64,000 bases of DNA from Trichoplax adhaerens (GCF_000150275.1 NW_002060945.1:3681172-3745171), one strand, 5' to 3'. Counted from the stretch's first letter, positions 11,876 to 25,345 are shown. Notes: generated from the sequence alone by a model not told the origin. Program-made: numbers and translations.

Positions 11876-14800
11876 CAATGGTCTATTTCACACAGCGATA
11901 TTTTATCGAATAAGTAATTTTAAGCTGAATAACTTGTAGTCCAGCTTGCAATTCGTACACAGAAGTACAATATAGGCTTCTACTTGAATAAATTGAACAA
12001 GCAATTGCTTCCAATTGCCTCTCTGCAGGCGTAGGCTATCTTGCCTTTTCTTGATGCTGAATCCCTTTACGCTTGCTAGCGTTCTCTTTCAGACGGTTTG
12101 TATCGATATGCAGTATAGCGACTAGAGTATACTATACAAGTCTAGCATATTACTGTAGTCTAGGGGAGTATTCACCGAGAAGTAGTCTTGACGGCCTATA
12201 GTAAGTACTCCTTTGTGCGCTATGGTTCACGTATCGAGTGACGATACGGTCAGAGTTGGATACTAGGCTGCTTTATTGTGCACCTTACACGGTACAATGT
12301 ACTGTGGGTACAGTCTGTTATACAGTATGAAAAGTACTGTGCACTGTACACCTTGGTCAATTTAATAGTGTCACTCTAGTCCGGTTTGTACGGTGGCCCA
12401 TAACGGCCACTGATTCTGAGCAAGCGTAGGTTTGCTGTGTGGGTACGATTTTGTATCTACGGTTCCACAAACTTGCAGTTATATTGCGTTACAAGTGTGA
12501 ACAGCGCACCTATATAAGCCGCCGCTTTTCAATACAATAAAGAATGAGTAAGAGTTAGTAGTTAGTTTTACAATAACTTCAAACTAACGTGTTCCATTTC
12601 TTGTCTCCATGCTAATTGAGAGTAGTACCAGCCTTCAATACAGTTGTTAGTTGTTGGTATGAACTGTAAATAGCAATACTGTACACAACAGTAACACAGT
12701 AGTGTACTAGCTAGAATTGTTGCATTTTACTTTGTTGTACTGTACTGTGTCGGTATGAGTCATCAAGAAACATCACTGTTGTCAAAATGCTTTCAAACAT
12801 ACTTACAGTTACTTGTATACTCTATTGGGTCGAATAATAAGAAGAAGAATAAATCAATTCTGCAAGTCCTATCCATACATGTTAAAACGTAGTATTTTCC
12901 ATCAATTGAAAATGGCACTATGGAATGAATACAGTACATCATCCAAGAGTAGGGTAAAAGAAAAAACTTTTCTTGAAAATATTAATAGTACAGTCCAGTC
13001 CAGTATAAGCCAGTATAGGCCGTCATACTTACCGTGAAACCACCGGTGGGTGAGTCATCCATTGGTATGGAGGACTTGCTCCTAGGCTGAAACTGCACGT
13101 GGTACCATATTAAGCATGCTCACACTGGATTTCTTAATCCTGAATGCGATAGCGCATAGCAAGCCAGCGTCGTCCGATTGTAGCGTTCCATGACAGTCAC
13201 TGTCGGTAGTAAGACTGTATTGAGATGAGTAATGTGTAAAAATAGTGGTATGACTTGACAAGTTGATTGAAGTACTACCGCTTCAACCAATCATCATGAA
13301 GCGTTAACAGTCACTTCACTTCCTTCAATGTCAGTGGTAGAGTACTTCACCTCGCCCATGCATTCAATAGCGGTGAGTGACGTTGACGCCTACCTTCAAG
13401 CCTATACTAAAGCCTCTATTTTTCACGAGACTTCAGACGTAACGATCGAACGTACAACACCAGTGACGCTCAACACGGGTGGTAAAATTGACAACCACTT
13501 CCAACACTGTAGTTGGTATAGAAACCCATTTGCAGCCATGTTTGCTATGTTGAGGAAGATTTAAAGAGGTGGAAAATCTTGTAGAATCCGATACCAATAA
13601 CCAAGAAAAAGGCAAATTGTCGAATGTAATACTTGCTTATAGCGTAAGTGATGGGATAATTGAATTCAAATTGGTGAATAACGTATTCTGTTGATATTTT
13701 GTGGTAGTAGTAGGCTTGAATGTAGGTTCAATGTAGGGAAAGAAGCATGACAATAATAATGATTATTACGCTAACGAATGAGTAGCCTGTATCCAAGCAG
13801 TTAAATAAATAAATCAAATGGACTTAGCCTACAGCAGATTGTTGACTGTAATTATCGATACCTTCAATATTGAGTGTAAAGATATTACTAGCAACCTGGG
13901 ATAGACTAAAGGAATTGATCAGACTTTTCAGAACGTACGAGTAGACGAGTAGTAATTGAAATGAGTTTACGCCTATTATTGATACTAGCATCCGCGACGA
14001 TTCTAAACACTATATCGCTCGTTTTCTTTTTTACCAATCGCACTGCCTCATCTTGATACAAGTGTTGCCTGCAATCACTATAGAGGGATACTGTCAAGAC
14101 TGTTTAGTTTTGAATAAACTTGGACTATACTGTACTGTAATGAACATCATTAACGGAGCAATCTATTATGACTTCAAGTCATTCAAATAAAATGGATATA
14201 AATCATTCTTTAATCCAACAACGATCAAAATTTCTTTCATGTTATTGCAATCGATCCAATCTTGACACCAATAAAGGGATTGCACTAGACTATACAAGTG
14301 GATATTCAAAATCTCTTTTATGTAAGTAATGAACTTTAAATTGTCATTAGGAGGACATCGTAATACATGCATTTCCTTGAACAACATTGCAATAAACAGT
14401 AGAAGTCGCTGTTGATAAACAGCAACACCGTAAATAGACTGAAAATGGACAGCAGTAGTACAGGTTAAAATTTAACCGTTAAATCGACGAATGCTGTAAT
14501 ATCTAGAAAGGGCTGGTGCCATCAACTGCAAAGTACTCATCCGTTCATGCTAAATTGCTGTATTATACGTACTATCTTGAATTTAGCAAAAGATCAATTT
14601 TCTTCCTTAATCGTGTTAATAACTATGTGATACTGTACATCGTTGCATGTTACTTTCCTATTACAACGTGATGATAGATCTAGATAAATCGATCATGATT
14701 GCAGTAACATCGTCATTTAATCCATCAACACTGGCATGCTTTCTATCCTTAATAAGGGCTGTAGTAATTGAACTGGAAAGAGTCCATCTAATTCATGTTA

Positions 14801-15629
14801 ATTGGATGTTCTTATCAGACTTAAAATGAGCAAAAATTAAAATCATACGTCTTCACCATTGCCAATAACTCTTCCTTGAGATTAAACTACTCGAAGTAAA
14901 GCTCTTGACTACCCTCATTTTTTCACTATATACGAGTATTACATGCGGTCTTATACTATATACTGTATACTATAATTTACTAATGAAACAGATACAGACA
15001 AAAATTAATAATCAATTTCGATACTCTACGTCATATAGATCACTACTAAACACAAAACAAATCAACATAACTGTCATTCATAAAACAGACAGACTATATA
15101 ATTTTACCCATACGAGAATATTAGATGGCAAGCTACGTTGCAGGAAGTGCTAGCACTGTTTGTTGTTATTTTTGCTATCACTATTGTACAAGTTTACTTC
15201 TGCAATCGACTTCTAAGAAATCCTGAATAAGCTAGATCAGAATAAAATTTGTTTGAGAACACCGCTATAAATCATTTTCAAGAATTTCTTAAACCTAGAG
15301 CCTGAAATATTCCATCTACTACTGATTAATTTCTAATCAAGTGAATATTTGAAACCAATTAAATTACATTTCTATAACTTAGTGTGTAGTACATCAGTAT
15401 GACTAAAACATGGTGAAGGTAGTCGTGAGAAGAAAATATAAAAACTCTATTTTATCTGTTGTACATATAATTTATGCCTTTATGCTTCTGTGGTAAAACA
15501 TAATTGCGTGCTTAGATACTGTTAATATATACTTACTTATACGTATTGTATACATAACTAACTAATTTTTCTAATGCAGAATTCAGACTTATATACGAAG
15601 CGTTGTCACCGAAAGTAAAGAAAATAATC
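11876..15629. other. Intergenic region between COPS8 and PALS1
   Basis: No gene identified. It includes an LTR/promoter-like module near 12.5 kb. Several 60-80 codon open frames (about 12.81-13.04, 13.33-13.56, 13.91-14.39 minus strand, 14.65-14.83 kb) match nothing I recognise and lack splice context. They could be decayed transposon coding sequence or chance. Confidence 0.5.
12511..12541 (+). promoter_or_regulatory. TATA box followed closely by AATAAA (LTR-like or core promoter)
   Basis: tatataagcc at 12511 is followed by aataaa at 12536-12541, inside a locally GC-richer block (about 12360-12620). A TATA box and poly(A) signal within 25-30 bp is the arrangement of a compact LTR. No second LTR copy or reverse transcriptase is visible, so an ordinary promoter or coincidence is equally possible. 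Confidence 0.25.
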
Positions 15630-18600
15630 ATGCCGAGCGTACAACAACAGCAAAGTAATTATTCATTCAACGTACTAAGACTATGAAGTAGATAAATTAT
15701 TTCAGCTAGTTAATGCTACACATATAGTTAGATAGTATACTTAGTAACAACAATAGAAATTTAAATTATGCAGTAGTAAGTTAGTTGGAGGATGAGTAAT
15801 ATTGGCTAGCCACTTCATGTCAGAATACTATAATTACTTCATCTTATGGGCTGTAAATTGTATTTCTATGCGTACTACTATCAATAACTGAGTATTAAAC
15901 TATATTTATTTAGGTATTAATAAGCTGTTAACTATATTGGAGAAATTTCAAGCTAAAGCACCTGGAAGAACTGATGATATAAAACATCTAAAACAATTCT
16001 TTTCAAGTCCCGAATTTTTTGGATTAGCTAAGGTTTCATTATGCACATTATATATCACGTTAATTAATTCAACTACATGACTAGTTGATATTATGTTTAG
16101 TCAGTAAAACGAGTAGTAATGTTAGCCATTTTATACGTATCACTAACTTACAGATAAATTTATGTAATGAGTGATTATATTTGAAAAATAGAATTCTGTT
16201 TACTCCTACTCCTAGCTAAAATTTATTCTAATACGTTTTCATTGATTGCCATTCCGTAGATCAAGCAATCGTTATTAAAATATGATGATAAGTGTCTAAG
16301 ACCGGTTAACCAGAATGCAAGCGATATATTTCACAAGGTTAGGGAAATAGATTTTATGCAGTTACAGCCTTAGTTACTCTATTCTACTCCTTCGCTATTA
16401 TGTCAATAACTGTCGTAGGTCTAATTGCACATTACGAAATCTGTTAACTAGGTCAATGATCAACTGACTGCACAATCTAGCCCAATCATAGACGAACTCT
16501 TCAAAATCCTTAATGATCCGCACGTAGAGGTACTTACAATAGTTTTAATAAATTAAATGATTAACTTTCTTGTTGTAACCAACTTTTAATGTACTTAAGC
16601 CATTGCAGAAACCTGTTCAAAAATACCGCCATAAATTAAGTAACTTATGTTTGTGGACTTCTTTATAACGGTTCTCTAATAATTTTATTTTTAGAATATG
16701 CTTTCTGCTCATGATATGATTGCAGCTAAAGAATACTCTCCGGCGAGGGCACCGCCGGTCGTTGTAGATAATACTTCGCCTGGAAGTTCTATGAAGAATA
16801 TTGAAGTCGCGAAAGGAGATGAACCGCTGGTAATTTATGCTCCATAGATGACATGGAAAAATTTTTATATTTGCTGAATGTGATACGTACAGTGCAGCAG
16901 AATGAACAGTTCTTTCATTTCTAAATTTTTAAGGGTGCAACAATTAAAGTCGATGAGAAGAATAGCTCCATCATTGTTGGTAGAGTGATTAGAGGCAGTA
17001 TTGTGGACTCTTCTGGTAAACTGTTAATTTTATGACATAAGCCGTTGAGAATTTTCTTTTAATAATTAATTATTATGCAATGAACAATGAAACTTTCAGG
17101 TTTAGTAAAAGTAGGAGATGAATTACACGAAATTAATGGTCGGTGTGTTGATGGACTGACGCTAGATGAGGTCGCTGACATGGTCGGCAGTCTTCGTGGT
17201 AATGTGAAAATTAAATTATACCCAAGTAGTAACCCGAATCCCGAAAAAGTCGAGGTAAAACCGAATTATATTTTATCAAAAACTATAGTTTTTTTATGTA
17301 AATTCGTTTGAGACATGTATATCATTCACAACTGTCGTATAATCATTGCGTTTTCTTTATTATGGAAATTGTAGATACACTTAAAAGCCAACTTTTCATA
17401 TGACTATAGAGATGATAAAGAAATGCCTTGTTCAGATCTTAGAATGAGCTTTCTTAAAGGCGATATTTTACGCATCTTCAGCAAGGACGATGATTGGTGG
17501 CAGGTAGATTTTAGACGCACGCACTTCTAAATATTAAATTTAAGTAAATTATATACTAGAGTATAATTCTAAGAACTCGTATTTGCTACATCTAACGTAA
17601 ACTTGTCAATTATATTAATAAAATTTGATTTTTATAATATCTACTCTATTTACAAAGCTATAAAATTTTTGCAGGCTAGCAAAATCGGCCGCAATAACAA
17701 TGCCAGCCCAGTAGGATTAATACCCGGAGAAGATTTGCAAAAACGGTATTCGATCTTAATTACATCCCACAAAATACTGTTAATTATTTCTTACTCTCGT
17801 TTATTCAATTTGTATCTAGGCGCAAAGTTAAAGAAATAACAATAGCAGGAAATGGTAAAGCAAATAAAAAGAATAAAAGGAATAAAAAGAAAAAAGATAA
17901 TGTTAGAGTTTTTGAAGCAAATCAAGATCCAGGTATTGCTCTTTATTAATTTTCGGAAATGATAAACAATTATTGGACGTTATCGTTTATGCTTGTAATT
18001 GTCCTATAATGGTTGCTCATAACATAATTCAATCACTAATTTATTAGGCCAAAGCATAGATGATATCATTACTTACGAAGAAGTTAAATTGATAGCTCCA
18101 ATAAGAGATGTATTAAGACCACTGGTTGTAGTAGGTCGGTAATTTTATCAAAAGTAGCTACTGCATCCTATATTTTTTGGCTTCATGTTATGTTAAATTA
18201 TTTTACAATTGATAAATTAATATAGGACCACCTAAAGTTGGACGTAATGAATTGAAACGTGTTCTGATTGCCGTCGATCCTGCGCTTTTCTGTACTGCAA
18301 TTCCACGTAAGGCTAAGCAGAATGATATATTCATATTTGTTAATTCTTAAATTCTGTTCGATCGTTGTATAAATTGTGCCCTTATTTGGCATTAATATTA
18401 ACCTACTAACATTTATAGATACTACAAGACCTAAAGAACCTTCAGAAGTTGACGGAAAAGACTATTATTTTGTGGAAAGGAGGGTTATGGAAACGCAAGT
18501 TAGACGTAATAAATTTGTTGAATATGGTGAATTTAATGGCCATTTATATGGAGTAAGCATAGATTCAATAAAAAAGGAAGCTGCATCTGGAAGAGTTTGC

Positions 18601-19218
18601 ATAGTTGACTTAAGAGGAGAGGTAACCATTGTATTTTTTTGGAAGTTTCAGCCTAAATACGGTACAGCATTTTACATTACTAAATCTGACAACTATAGTG
18701 ATGGATTGATGATAATTGTCCTTATTAAACAATTGTTAGATTTATGATATCAATTTTGTATGTAAACAGAGTTAAGGATATCTTACTGCTTTTTAGTCTT
18801 TAAAAGCTGCAAGGATCCCTGAAATTAAACCATTTGTCGCCTACATCAAGCCGCCCCCGATTGAGAAACTTCGTGATACTCGCGCTACTGATAAATCAAA
18901 AGTCGATGCGAACACTCAAGTATTCACGGTAAAATCTGAATTAGTTATTATGCGAGTATAATGCAGATTACTTTAAGTCAGTACTAATAATGTCCATCAA
19001 CTCACTCAATTGATTACTATACATTTCTGGCTTAATAGGAAGCAGACTTTAGGGAAATGTTAGAAATTGGTCAAGAATATGAAACACTGTATGGCCATAT
19101 GTTCGATGTTGTCATAGTAAACGATAAATTGCAAGATGCCGTTAGCATGCTACAAGAAGCAGTTAACAATATGATAAATAGGCCACAATGGGTTCCAGCT
19201 AGCTGGGTTTCATCTTAA
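15630..19218 (+). CDS. PALS1: PALS1/MPP5 (Stardust)-type MAGUK scaffold: L27, PDZ, SH3, guanylate kinase-like
   Basis: Predicted 555+ residues. Membrane-associated scaffold of the Crumbs-PALS1-PATJ polarity complex. Exons: 15630-15654, 15914-16032, 16260-16337, 16452-16529, 16695-16829, 16934-17015, 17100-17254, 17375-17503, 17675-17745, 17820-17932, 18048-18134, 18226-18306, 18419-18621, 18797-18928, 19039-19218; phases agree. Domains: two L27 segments (about 8-125; HVENMLSAHDMIA resembles the PALS1 L27C end), PDZ from EPLGATIK near 143 through GDELHEING to about 215, SH3 about 225-300 (MSFLKGDILRIF, DDDWWQ, VGLIPG), a lysine-rich hook (KANKKNKRNKKKK), and the GK-like domain from about 350 (VVVGPPKVGRNELK, TTRPKEPSEVDGKDYYFV, GEFNGHLYG) to the C-terminal QWVPASWV. 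The P-loop is degenerate, as in other MAGUKs. The EPLGAT PDZ entry and basic hook favour PALS1 over MPP2/6/7. The first exon may start earlier: the frame is open upstream to an acceptor-like site near 15580, so an N-terminal region may be missing. Confidence 0.9.
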
Positions 19219-20871
19219 TTGTTAACTTGTTTCTATCTTCTATTTACATCAAATTAGCGTTAACAGAACATTTTCAGCAGTGCTTAAATCTAGGGATATC
19301 ATCATGTGTATGTGTACAAGTTTGTCAGATCGTTGGTAATTAAAAATAGCTGTAGAATTTGTTACCTCTTAAAATACAGCTTTCCAGTATAATGTACATT
19401 GATGTTAAAGTTACCCTTGTTAATTTTTGTAAACTAGCGATATGTACCAACCACTACCGTACTTCTCTAATGTACGGACGATATTTTAAACTATGGGTGT
19501 AAAGTATCCTACTGTAACCGAAAGACTGTCGTATCTCTCTATCATGCGATCCAATGATAGATGCCAATACGACAATAATTAAATTCAAAAATGGCGATCT
19601 AATGTTTAATATTAACAACATTAGTATATCTAGCGAACTATTAACCAAAAAATGGGTATATTAATTATGAGCTATTTTATTACCTCAGTAACAGATTACA
19701 ATATTAGTTAGGATTCGATTTCTAAAATTTAATTTAATCTTTTTGAAAAAAATTCATATTCAATAAAATTTCGATATTTAGGAAATTTATTGTCATTACT
19801 TCGATAGGTACGATAGGTATACCCTATTAGCTGATAAATAATATAACCAAAGACTACGAAGTTTCCAATTTGAAGCTCTGTACTATAGTAGTCATTCAAA
19901 TACATAAAGTAGATAAAAGGACAAATGCAGTACGCAGTTAGTGTTTATTAAATAGATTTTGTAAAATACATGTAAAGTTAGCTGACAACTGTCACCAAAT
20001 TTTGCAAAATAGCGGGATTCTGAGATGGTAGCTTACTGCGGGGTAATCCATTAAGCTAGTCTAAAGGAAAAATTCGTTTTATAACAAAGCCCCTTTAACA
20101 CTAGTTGACGCGCACTTTCAATAGCTATGTTATTCGGTATCGTGCATTATAGATAAAATGGCTTTGTGATTTCTTCATTCCTAAAATTCTCTGTAGAAAG
20201 ATCCACAAATTAAAATAAAATAAACTACTTTATTATTTGGCATAAGGCATTGCTTGATAGCGATTTAAATTTCTCTCATTCAAGTTTCATCTTGCAGTTC
20301 ATAAAACGAAAAGATATTACTTACTATTTCTATATACTCGTACAGTACCATAACAGCTATAAATAAATTTCCATTTATAATTTCAGGAACTTAATGAACT
20401 CTTTAATTATTATATTAAACCGTACCTTCAAGAAAGGATTACAACTTCGAATCAAGTGAATAATATAAATTTTTCAACACTGATAACACATTAATGAGGA
20501 ATGTGTAGAAGATTGACTATTGGTCGAAGAGCTGAGGAACAAGGTTCGAGGCGATATAAACAAGACGCGGATCATGTTAAAGGGCTCCTATACTGTAGCT
20601 GTTACGATATACTATTTTGTATAGGGAAAATTGTGAGTCGATTGTAGTTAATATAGGGAAGTAGTATTACAACCTTATATCAAGAGATATAACCGCAGAT
20701 AGAAAGTATAAATCTATAATACATCCTACCAGCATTAGAATTAAGGGAAATTAGCGTCATATCGTTTCATGCCATGTAACACATGAATTACAGAACACGT
20801 ACAGTACACATAGTTGACAAAGTTTCACTTCAATCTATGTATAATTTGCCAATGTTAAACTATTTTAATAA
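19219..20871. other. Intergenic gap between convergent PALS1 and LRRC47
   Basis: AT-rich 3' flanks. Only short open frames on both strands; nothing recognised. Confidence 0.6.
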
Positions 20872-23422
20872 CTAAGCACGCTGAATAGAGATTTCTTTTC
20901 GAAAATTCGTTAAGTCAGTTCTTGACGGATAAACTACTTTAAGGCTACCTTCTTGATTTCCGACTCGAACTTGTTCCAATAAAATCGATTTTGGTTCGGA
21001 TTCCAGAACCTTGTCCGAGTTTATAACTAATTCTGCGATATTTTCAATCAACGTATTCATAACTTTCTTACAAGCTGCTAGGCTCTTTGAGGAGGTAACT
21101 TCTAATAATATTTCTTTAGAGGCAGGAGAAATCTGAAAGAGATTTCAAAAGAAGTTTGCCAAATGAAGTAGTTGTATAAATTATTATATGAGAGACAATA
21201 ACATGTATCAGGTAGTTAATTTGCGTAACTTATAAACAGACTTGATATTATTATTACATACATCAATACACGGCATAATCAATAATAAATAAACTTTCTA
21301 ACATACAAATTCTTGAATTACATTATTTATGACAGGTTTACTTAATCAAACTTTTTAACAACTTAACAGCTTCTATGCAATTATATACTTCTTTACGATT
21401 ACATTTATTGAAAGTTGGCCGGTATCGAAATTAGTTCTACAACTCGAGAGAGTAAATAGGTAAACTTAAAATAATGTATATAGGGACTTTTATACGTCTC
21501 ACCTTGGTTTTTTCTGAATTGACTAGAGGTGGTAATGATATAACGTTACTTTTACAATCTATCAGGCAAGCAAGTATTTTACTCTCTTTTACCAGTGTTA
21601 GGTACCTATCAACAAGAGCAATTTATGTGAAAATATAGCTACAACAATAACATTACATTAAATGCATCTTTAAAGAAATTACAGTTTACAATGTATTAGA
21701 CTCGCTCATTTTTTATGCTTTAAATTTGATACAGTCTTATAGTCTATTATACTAAAATACTATAATCTGATGAATTATCTATATATATATATACATATAA
21801 CATATACATAAATGCAAATCGCATTTGTTAACTGTGGACAAACTTAATAATACGAGTATTATTAACAAGATTACAAATAGCAATCAGAATGATCAAGCTG
21901 TAGATATTTACTTTTGCAACCCAGAATTTTTATTCTTTCTCTTTGCTTGCCCTGTGACGTTACTATCCTTTACTAGCTGATCTATAAATTGTTTGGCTGT
22001 AACCGCACATTCTTTATCCAATGGTATGATGGAAATTTTTTCCGGTGCTTCAGCTTGGTATGATAAAGGAAATTCAACCTTGCTATAGTCATGAGTAGCT
22101 ATAGTGGCCAGCATTCTCTTGTCACAGATAGTATCGTGTAGTTTGGTCTAAATTAGAAATTAGAAATTGACTATTTTAAGAATGGATAAAATTCTTGAGT
22201 TCTTCTCCTCAATTGTGCAATCTACACAATCATGGCGTAAAGTCGAGTAAATATCAGCAATTAATATAGCATTATCTAAGATTAATAATACCTGCAAGGC
22301 AATAAATTTCTTAAATACGTCCTCACGACTAAAATCCACTCCTTTCAATATACAGCAAACTATATATGGTCGAACGTCTAATACATTACCAGCGGAATAT
22401 ATTTTTATATCTGGTGTTGGTAGTATACGTACTTCCAACGCAATCAACTGATCTTCCGAATTTGCAGAAGTATCATTGTCAGCTTGGTCCGGCGATTTAC
22501 CAGCTGTTAGAAATACAATCAGTTTTTGTTTTGAGATTTTTGTAGTATAACAATATTCCATTTATCCCTACATGCATGAGTGTAAGTATGTTTAAATTTA
22601 AACTAATAGCTAGCGAAAAAGTGCGATATCTTCTAACTTATCATACAATTTACCTCCCTTTTTACTGATTTGGCTATCAGCAGTTGCTTTCTTATTACAG
22701 TTACGAAGGTATTCAATCAGTAGCTTGCTATTGTTTTGCTTGGTTAATTTAATACACTTCCTATCCTTGATAGGATTATCCATTAAAGTTAACTCTTTCA
22801 ATTTGCTACATAGCGCAATTTGATGAGGAACTAACTCTATTTTATTACCCGTAAAATCTAAGGTCTTTAATTGATTTAAGGACGCAATAGCATCGGTTAC
22901 ACCATGAATCGTATTATTAGCAGCTCTAAATTCACAAAGATTACTTGCATGATAGAATTGATTGGGCAACTGACTCAACTTATTATTGCTGACATTGATT
23001 CTAGTTAAAGCTGCTAATTGACCCATGGATGCTGGTAGATCCATTAATTGATTACAAACTAAATTAAGATCAGTAAGCTGCTCCAGTTGGCCAATTTCAT
23101 GGGGTAATTTTTCCAAATTATTGTAGGATAAATCCAATAATTTCAACTTGGTAAATTGACCAATACTGCTTGGAATGGACGTCAACTTGTTATGATCCAA
23201 GATTAAATTTTTTAAATTGATCAAGTTGCCAATATCCTCAGGTAACTGTGACAAGCAAGTATGGCTAATTCTAAGGAAATTGAGATTGGTTAATTTGCAG
23301 ATATTCGCATGTAGACCGCCGTGTTTTTCGATTCTTGCATTGATATTGCTACCATGGAGTACAAGTTCATAGCGACGTTCTTGAACAACAGTATCGATTT
23401 CCGGCCAATTTTGATCGTCCAT
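20872..23422 (-). CDS. LRRC47: LRRC47 homologue: leucine-rich repeats plus PheRS-beta-like B3/B4 region, 5 exons
   Basis: Predicted 526 residues. Exons in transcript order (plus coordinates): 23422-22654, 22503-22292, 22147-21912, 21605-21503, 21132-20872; phases agree. Residues about 40-235 are a run of 23-residue leucine-rich repeats of the LxxLPxxIGxLxxLxxLxLxxNxL type. The linker carries a charged insert. Then come VLDVRPYIVCCILKGVDF (human LRRC47 has VRDVRPYIVGAVVRGMDL), KLHDTICDKRMLATIATHDY (human [20 protein letters not shown]), LPPLVNSEKTK, and near the C-terminus [22 protein letters not shown] (human [22 protein letters not shown]). These segments define the LRRC47 family, whose C-terminal half resembles the B3/B4 tRNA-synthetase beta module. 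Cellular role poorly known; a link to translation and tRNA is family inference. The start is the first ATG of a long first exon (256 codons). NSF starts about 2.1 kb away on the other strand. Confidence 0.93.
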
Positions 23423-24472
23423 TTTAGGTCTCTAGGCTGCAGCACAGTTCTATATGGCCAAGAAGAAACATTGCTACAACGGTATTAACGGCCACTCACT
23501 GAATCCTATCGTAGTTCTTAGTGGTTTCGTATAGGACAATCAGGCTCATTCCAACTATCGCCTGTTCTTATACTGTACTATATGCTAGTATGTAGCCCTT
23601 GATACCGTAAGCTCAGTATACAGTACATACACAGTAGGTTATTTTCATGATACCTTTAGTTTTGTGCTTGATTGAAATTATTCAACAGTACTATATACAG
23701 AAGAATACATGCAAATTACAACGTAAAAAGTCCAAGAATAGTAGCTGTTCAACACAACATTGTCAATATTTTATTCTATTTCCTTCACTCCGTTCACATG
23801 AACGGGTATTTTTTATTAGTAAATAGTAATAAGACGATCGCATTAGCAGTAAGTTCTATAACTTAGAACCGTTCCATTGCAAGCCTTCCTTTATTATAGG
23901 ACAGTGCATATATATACATATGTGCACCGATATTGTGCAACGAATAGTGGCGTACTGAATGGTAGTTCCGCTTACTCACCTAGCTTTAGTTGCAAAGCCT
24001 TTCTTAAATACTAATTACAATTGTCGAAACATCTAATCTATATGATGATATGGCTTCGAGTTGATCATGACGTCAATTTTTAATTATATACGAGTATAAT
24101 GTTCAAAATTGTATATCATTTTGTTTGCATTTTCCATCACGTCAATTGAATTGTCCATCTTTAAACTACCCATCGACACAAAATCCACATTTAGATCATG
24201 ACGTCATGAAAACTATTCCTACGGCTTAAGCTGCAATTGCCAGCAAATCGATCCATTGATCATATTGTACTAAGTGATCGTGCAGTATTAGAAGGGGAAA
24301 TCAATGATTTGAGTCCCTATCTGGTTTCTTATTGAATGCCATCATTCTGCAATGAATTTCTCAAGTTCAATTCAAGCGATTTGAACACCTTCTAAAAGAA
24401 AAGGATTAGATGGTACAGCACTGACTCTGCGGTCTTTATTATTCCATAGTACTGTATACGCGTATATACAGG

Positions 24473-25150
24473 GTGTACTGCATAAGACCGGTGTTACGAC
24501 GTGACTTGTAAAATGGTTGGAGCAACCATATATGTTAGTTACGATGTAACAGCAACTGATAGTTTGTATTAAAAACCTGACAGAAATAGAATTATTTAAT
24601 ACTGCGATAAAAAGTAATTAAAATATCAAGAGCCAATTGCTCAAGGTTGTATTGATCTGTTTGTATAGAATTGGAAGCAAATTGAAAGTAAGACTGCAAT
24701 AAAAAGTAATCAAAATATCAAGAGCCAATTAAACCTGACAGAAATAGAATTATTTAATACTGTGATAAAAAGTAATCAAAATATCAAGAGCCAATTGCTC
24801 AAGGTTGCATTGATCTGTCTGTATAGAATTGGAAGCAAATTGAAAGTAATACTGCAATAAAAAGTAATCAAAATATCAAGAGCCAATTGCTCCAGGCAGT
24901 ACTAATCTGTCGGTACAGAATTGGAGGCAAATTGAAAGTAATACTGCTATAAAAAGTAATCAAAATATCAAGAGCCAATTACTCAAGGTTGTACTGATCT
25001 ATCTGCGTGGAATTGGAGCCAAATTGAAGCATATTTCTTCATAATTTAAAGTAGTTTAATGGCAACACTATAGCTGAACAATTAAGTGAGCATCTTTCAA
25101 CCATTTTAGGGGGCTCGCCACGTCCCTGTAATAATAGTGGTCTTACGGTA
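24473..25150. mobile_element. Candidate non-autonomous inverted-repeat element (MITE-like)
   Basis: The left end (about 24473-24520: cataagaccg...ttac...gacgtg...taaaatggttg) reappears as an imperfect reverse complement at the right end (about 25099-25150: caaccatttta...cacgtc...gtaa...ggtcttacg). Both ends carry CAGGG near the boundary. The interior has no coding frame and consists mainly of the 92-bp minisatellite. I found no clear target-site duplication, so boundaries are approximate and an autonomous family cannot be named; a CAGGG end is often seen in hAT-type elements. Confidence 0.45.
24571..25030. repeat. Tandem repeat (minisatellite), 92-bp unit, five copies, one shortened
   Basis: The phrase aaaaagtaatcaaaatatca begins at about 24609, 24701, 24767, 24859 and 24951, giving spacings of 92, 66, 92 and 92 bp. 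Each unit continues with agagccaatt, ctcaaggttg, a gatctgtctg-type word and aattggaagcaaattgaaagta. The short copy is joined to a re-start of the leader cctgacagaaatagaattat, which also appears at about 24576, so a larger block of roughly 157 bp was duplicated as well. Confidence 0.85.
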
Positions 25151-25345
25151 CGCTACAGTACAGTGTACAGTATACTAAATGTCGTTGACTATGAGTACAG
25201 TACAGTACTCTCTAAAACGGATTTGTACTGTACAGTACTGTCGTGTACGGTGCCTACTGTACAGTGTACAGTGTACAGTAGCGTACACTGTACACTGTAT
25301 CGATAGCGAGAGGAGTACTGTACTAGTAGCACTTAGCACTGACGT
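25145..25345. repeat. Palindrome-dense block of TACTGTAC/GTACAGTA words
   Basis: Over about 200 bp the sequence is dominated by overlapping tacagtac, gtactgta and tgtacagtgtaca words, which are self-complementary. Open frames on both strands here are a by-product of the palindromes. It lies about 150-350 bp upstream of the NSF ATG. Confidence 0.75.

Noticed and set aside
13328-13564. 78-codon open frame between COPS8 and PALS1
   Set aside because: Plausible composition but no domain, no splice partners and overlapped by an antisense frame; not enough to call a gene.
13906-14387. Two minus-strand open frames of 60-73 codons
   Set aside because: Slightly coding-like but separated by stops, with no recognised family; left as possible relics only.
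24571-25030. CRISPR-like array
   Set aside because: Units are adjacent 92-bp tandem copies without unique spacers, in a eukaryotic genome; it is a minisatellite.
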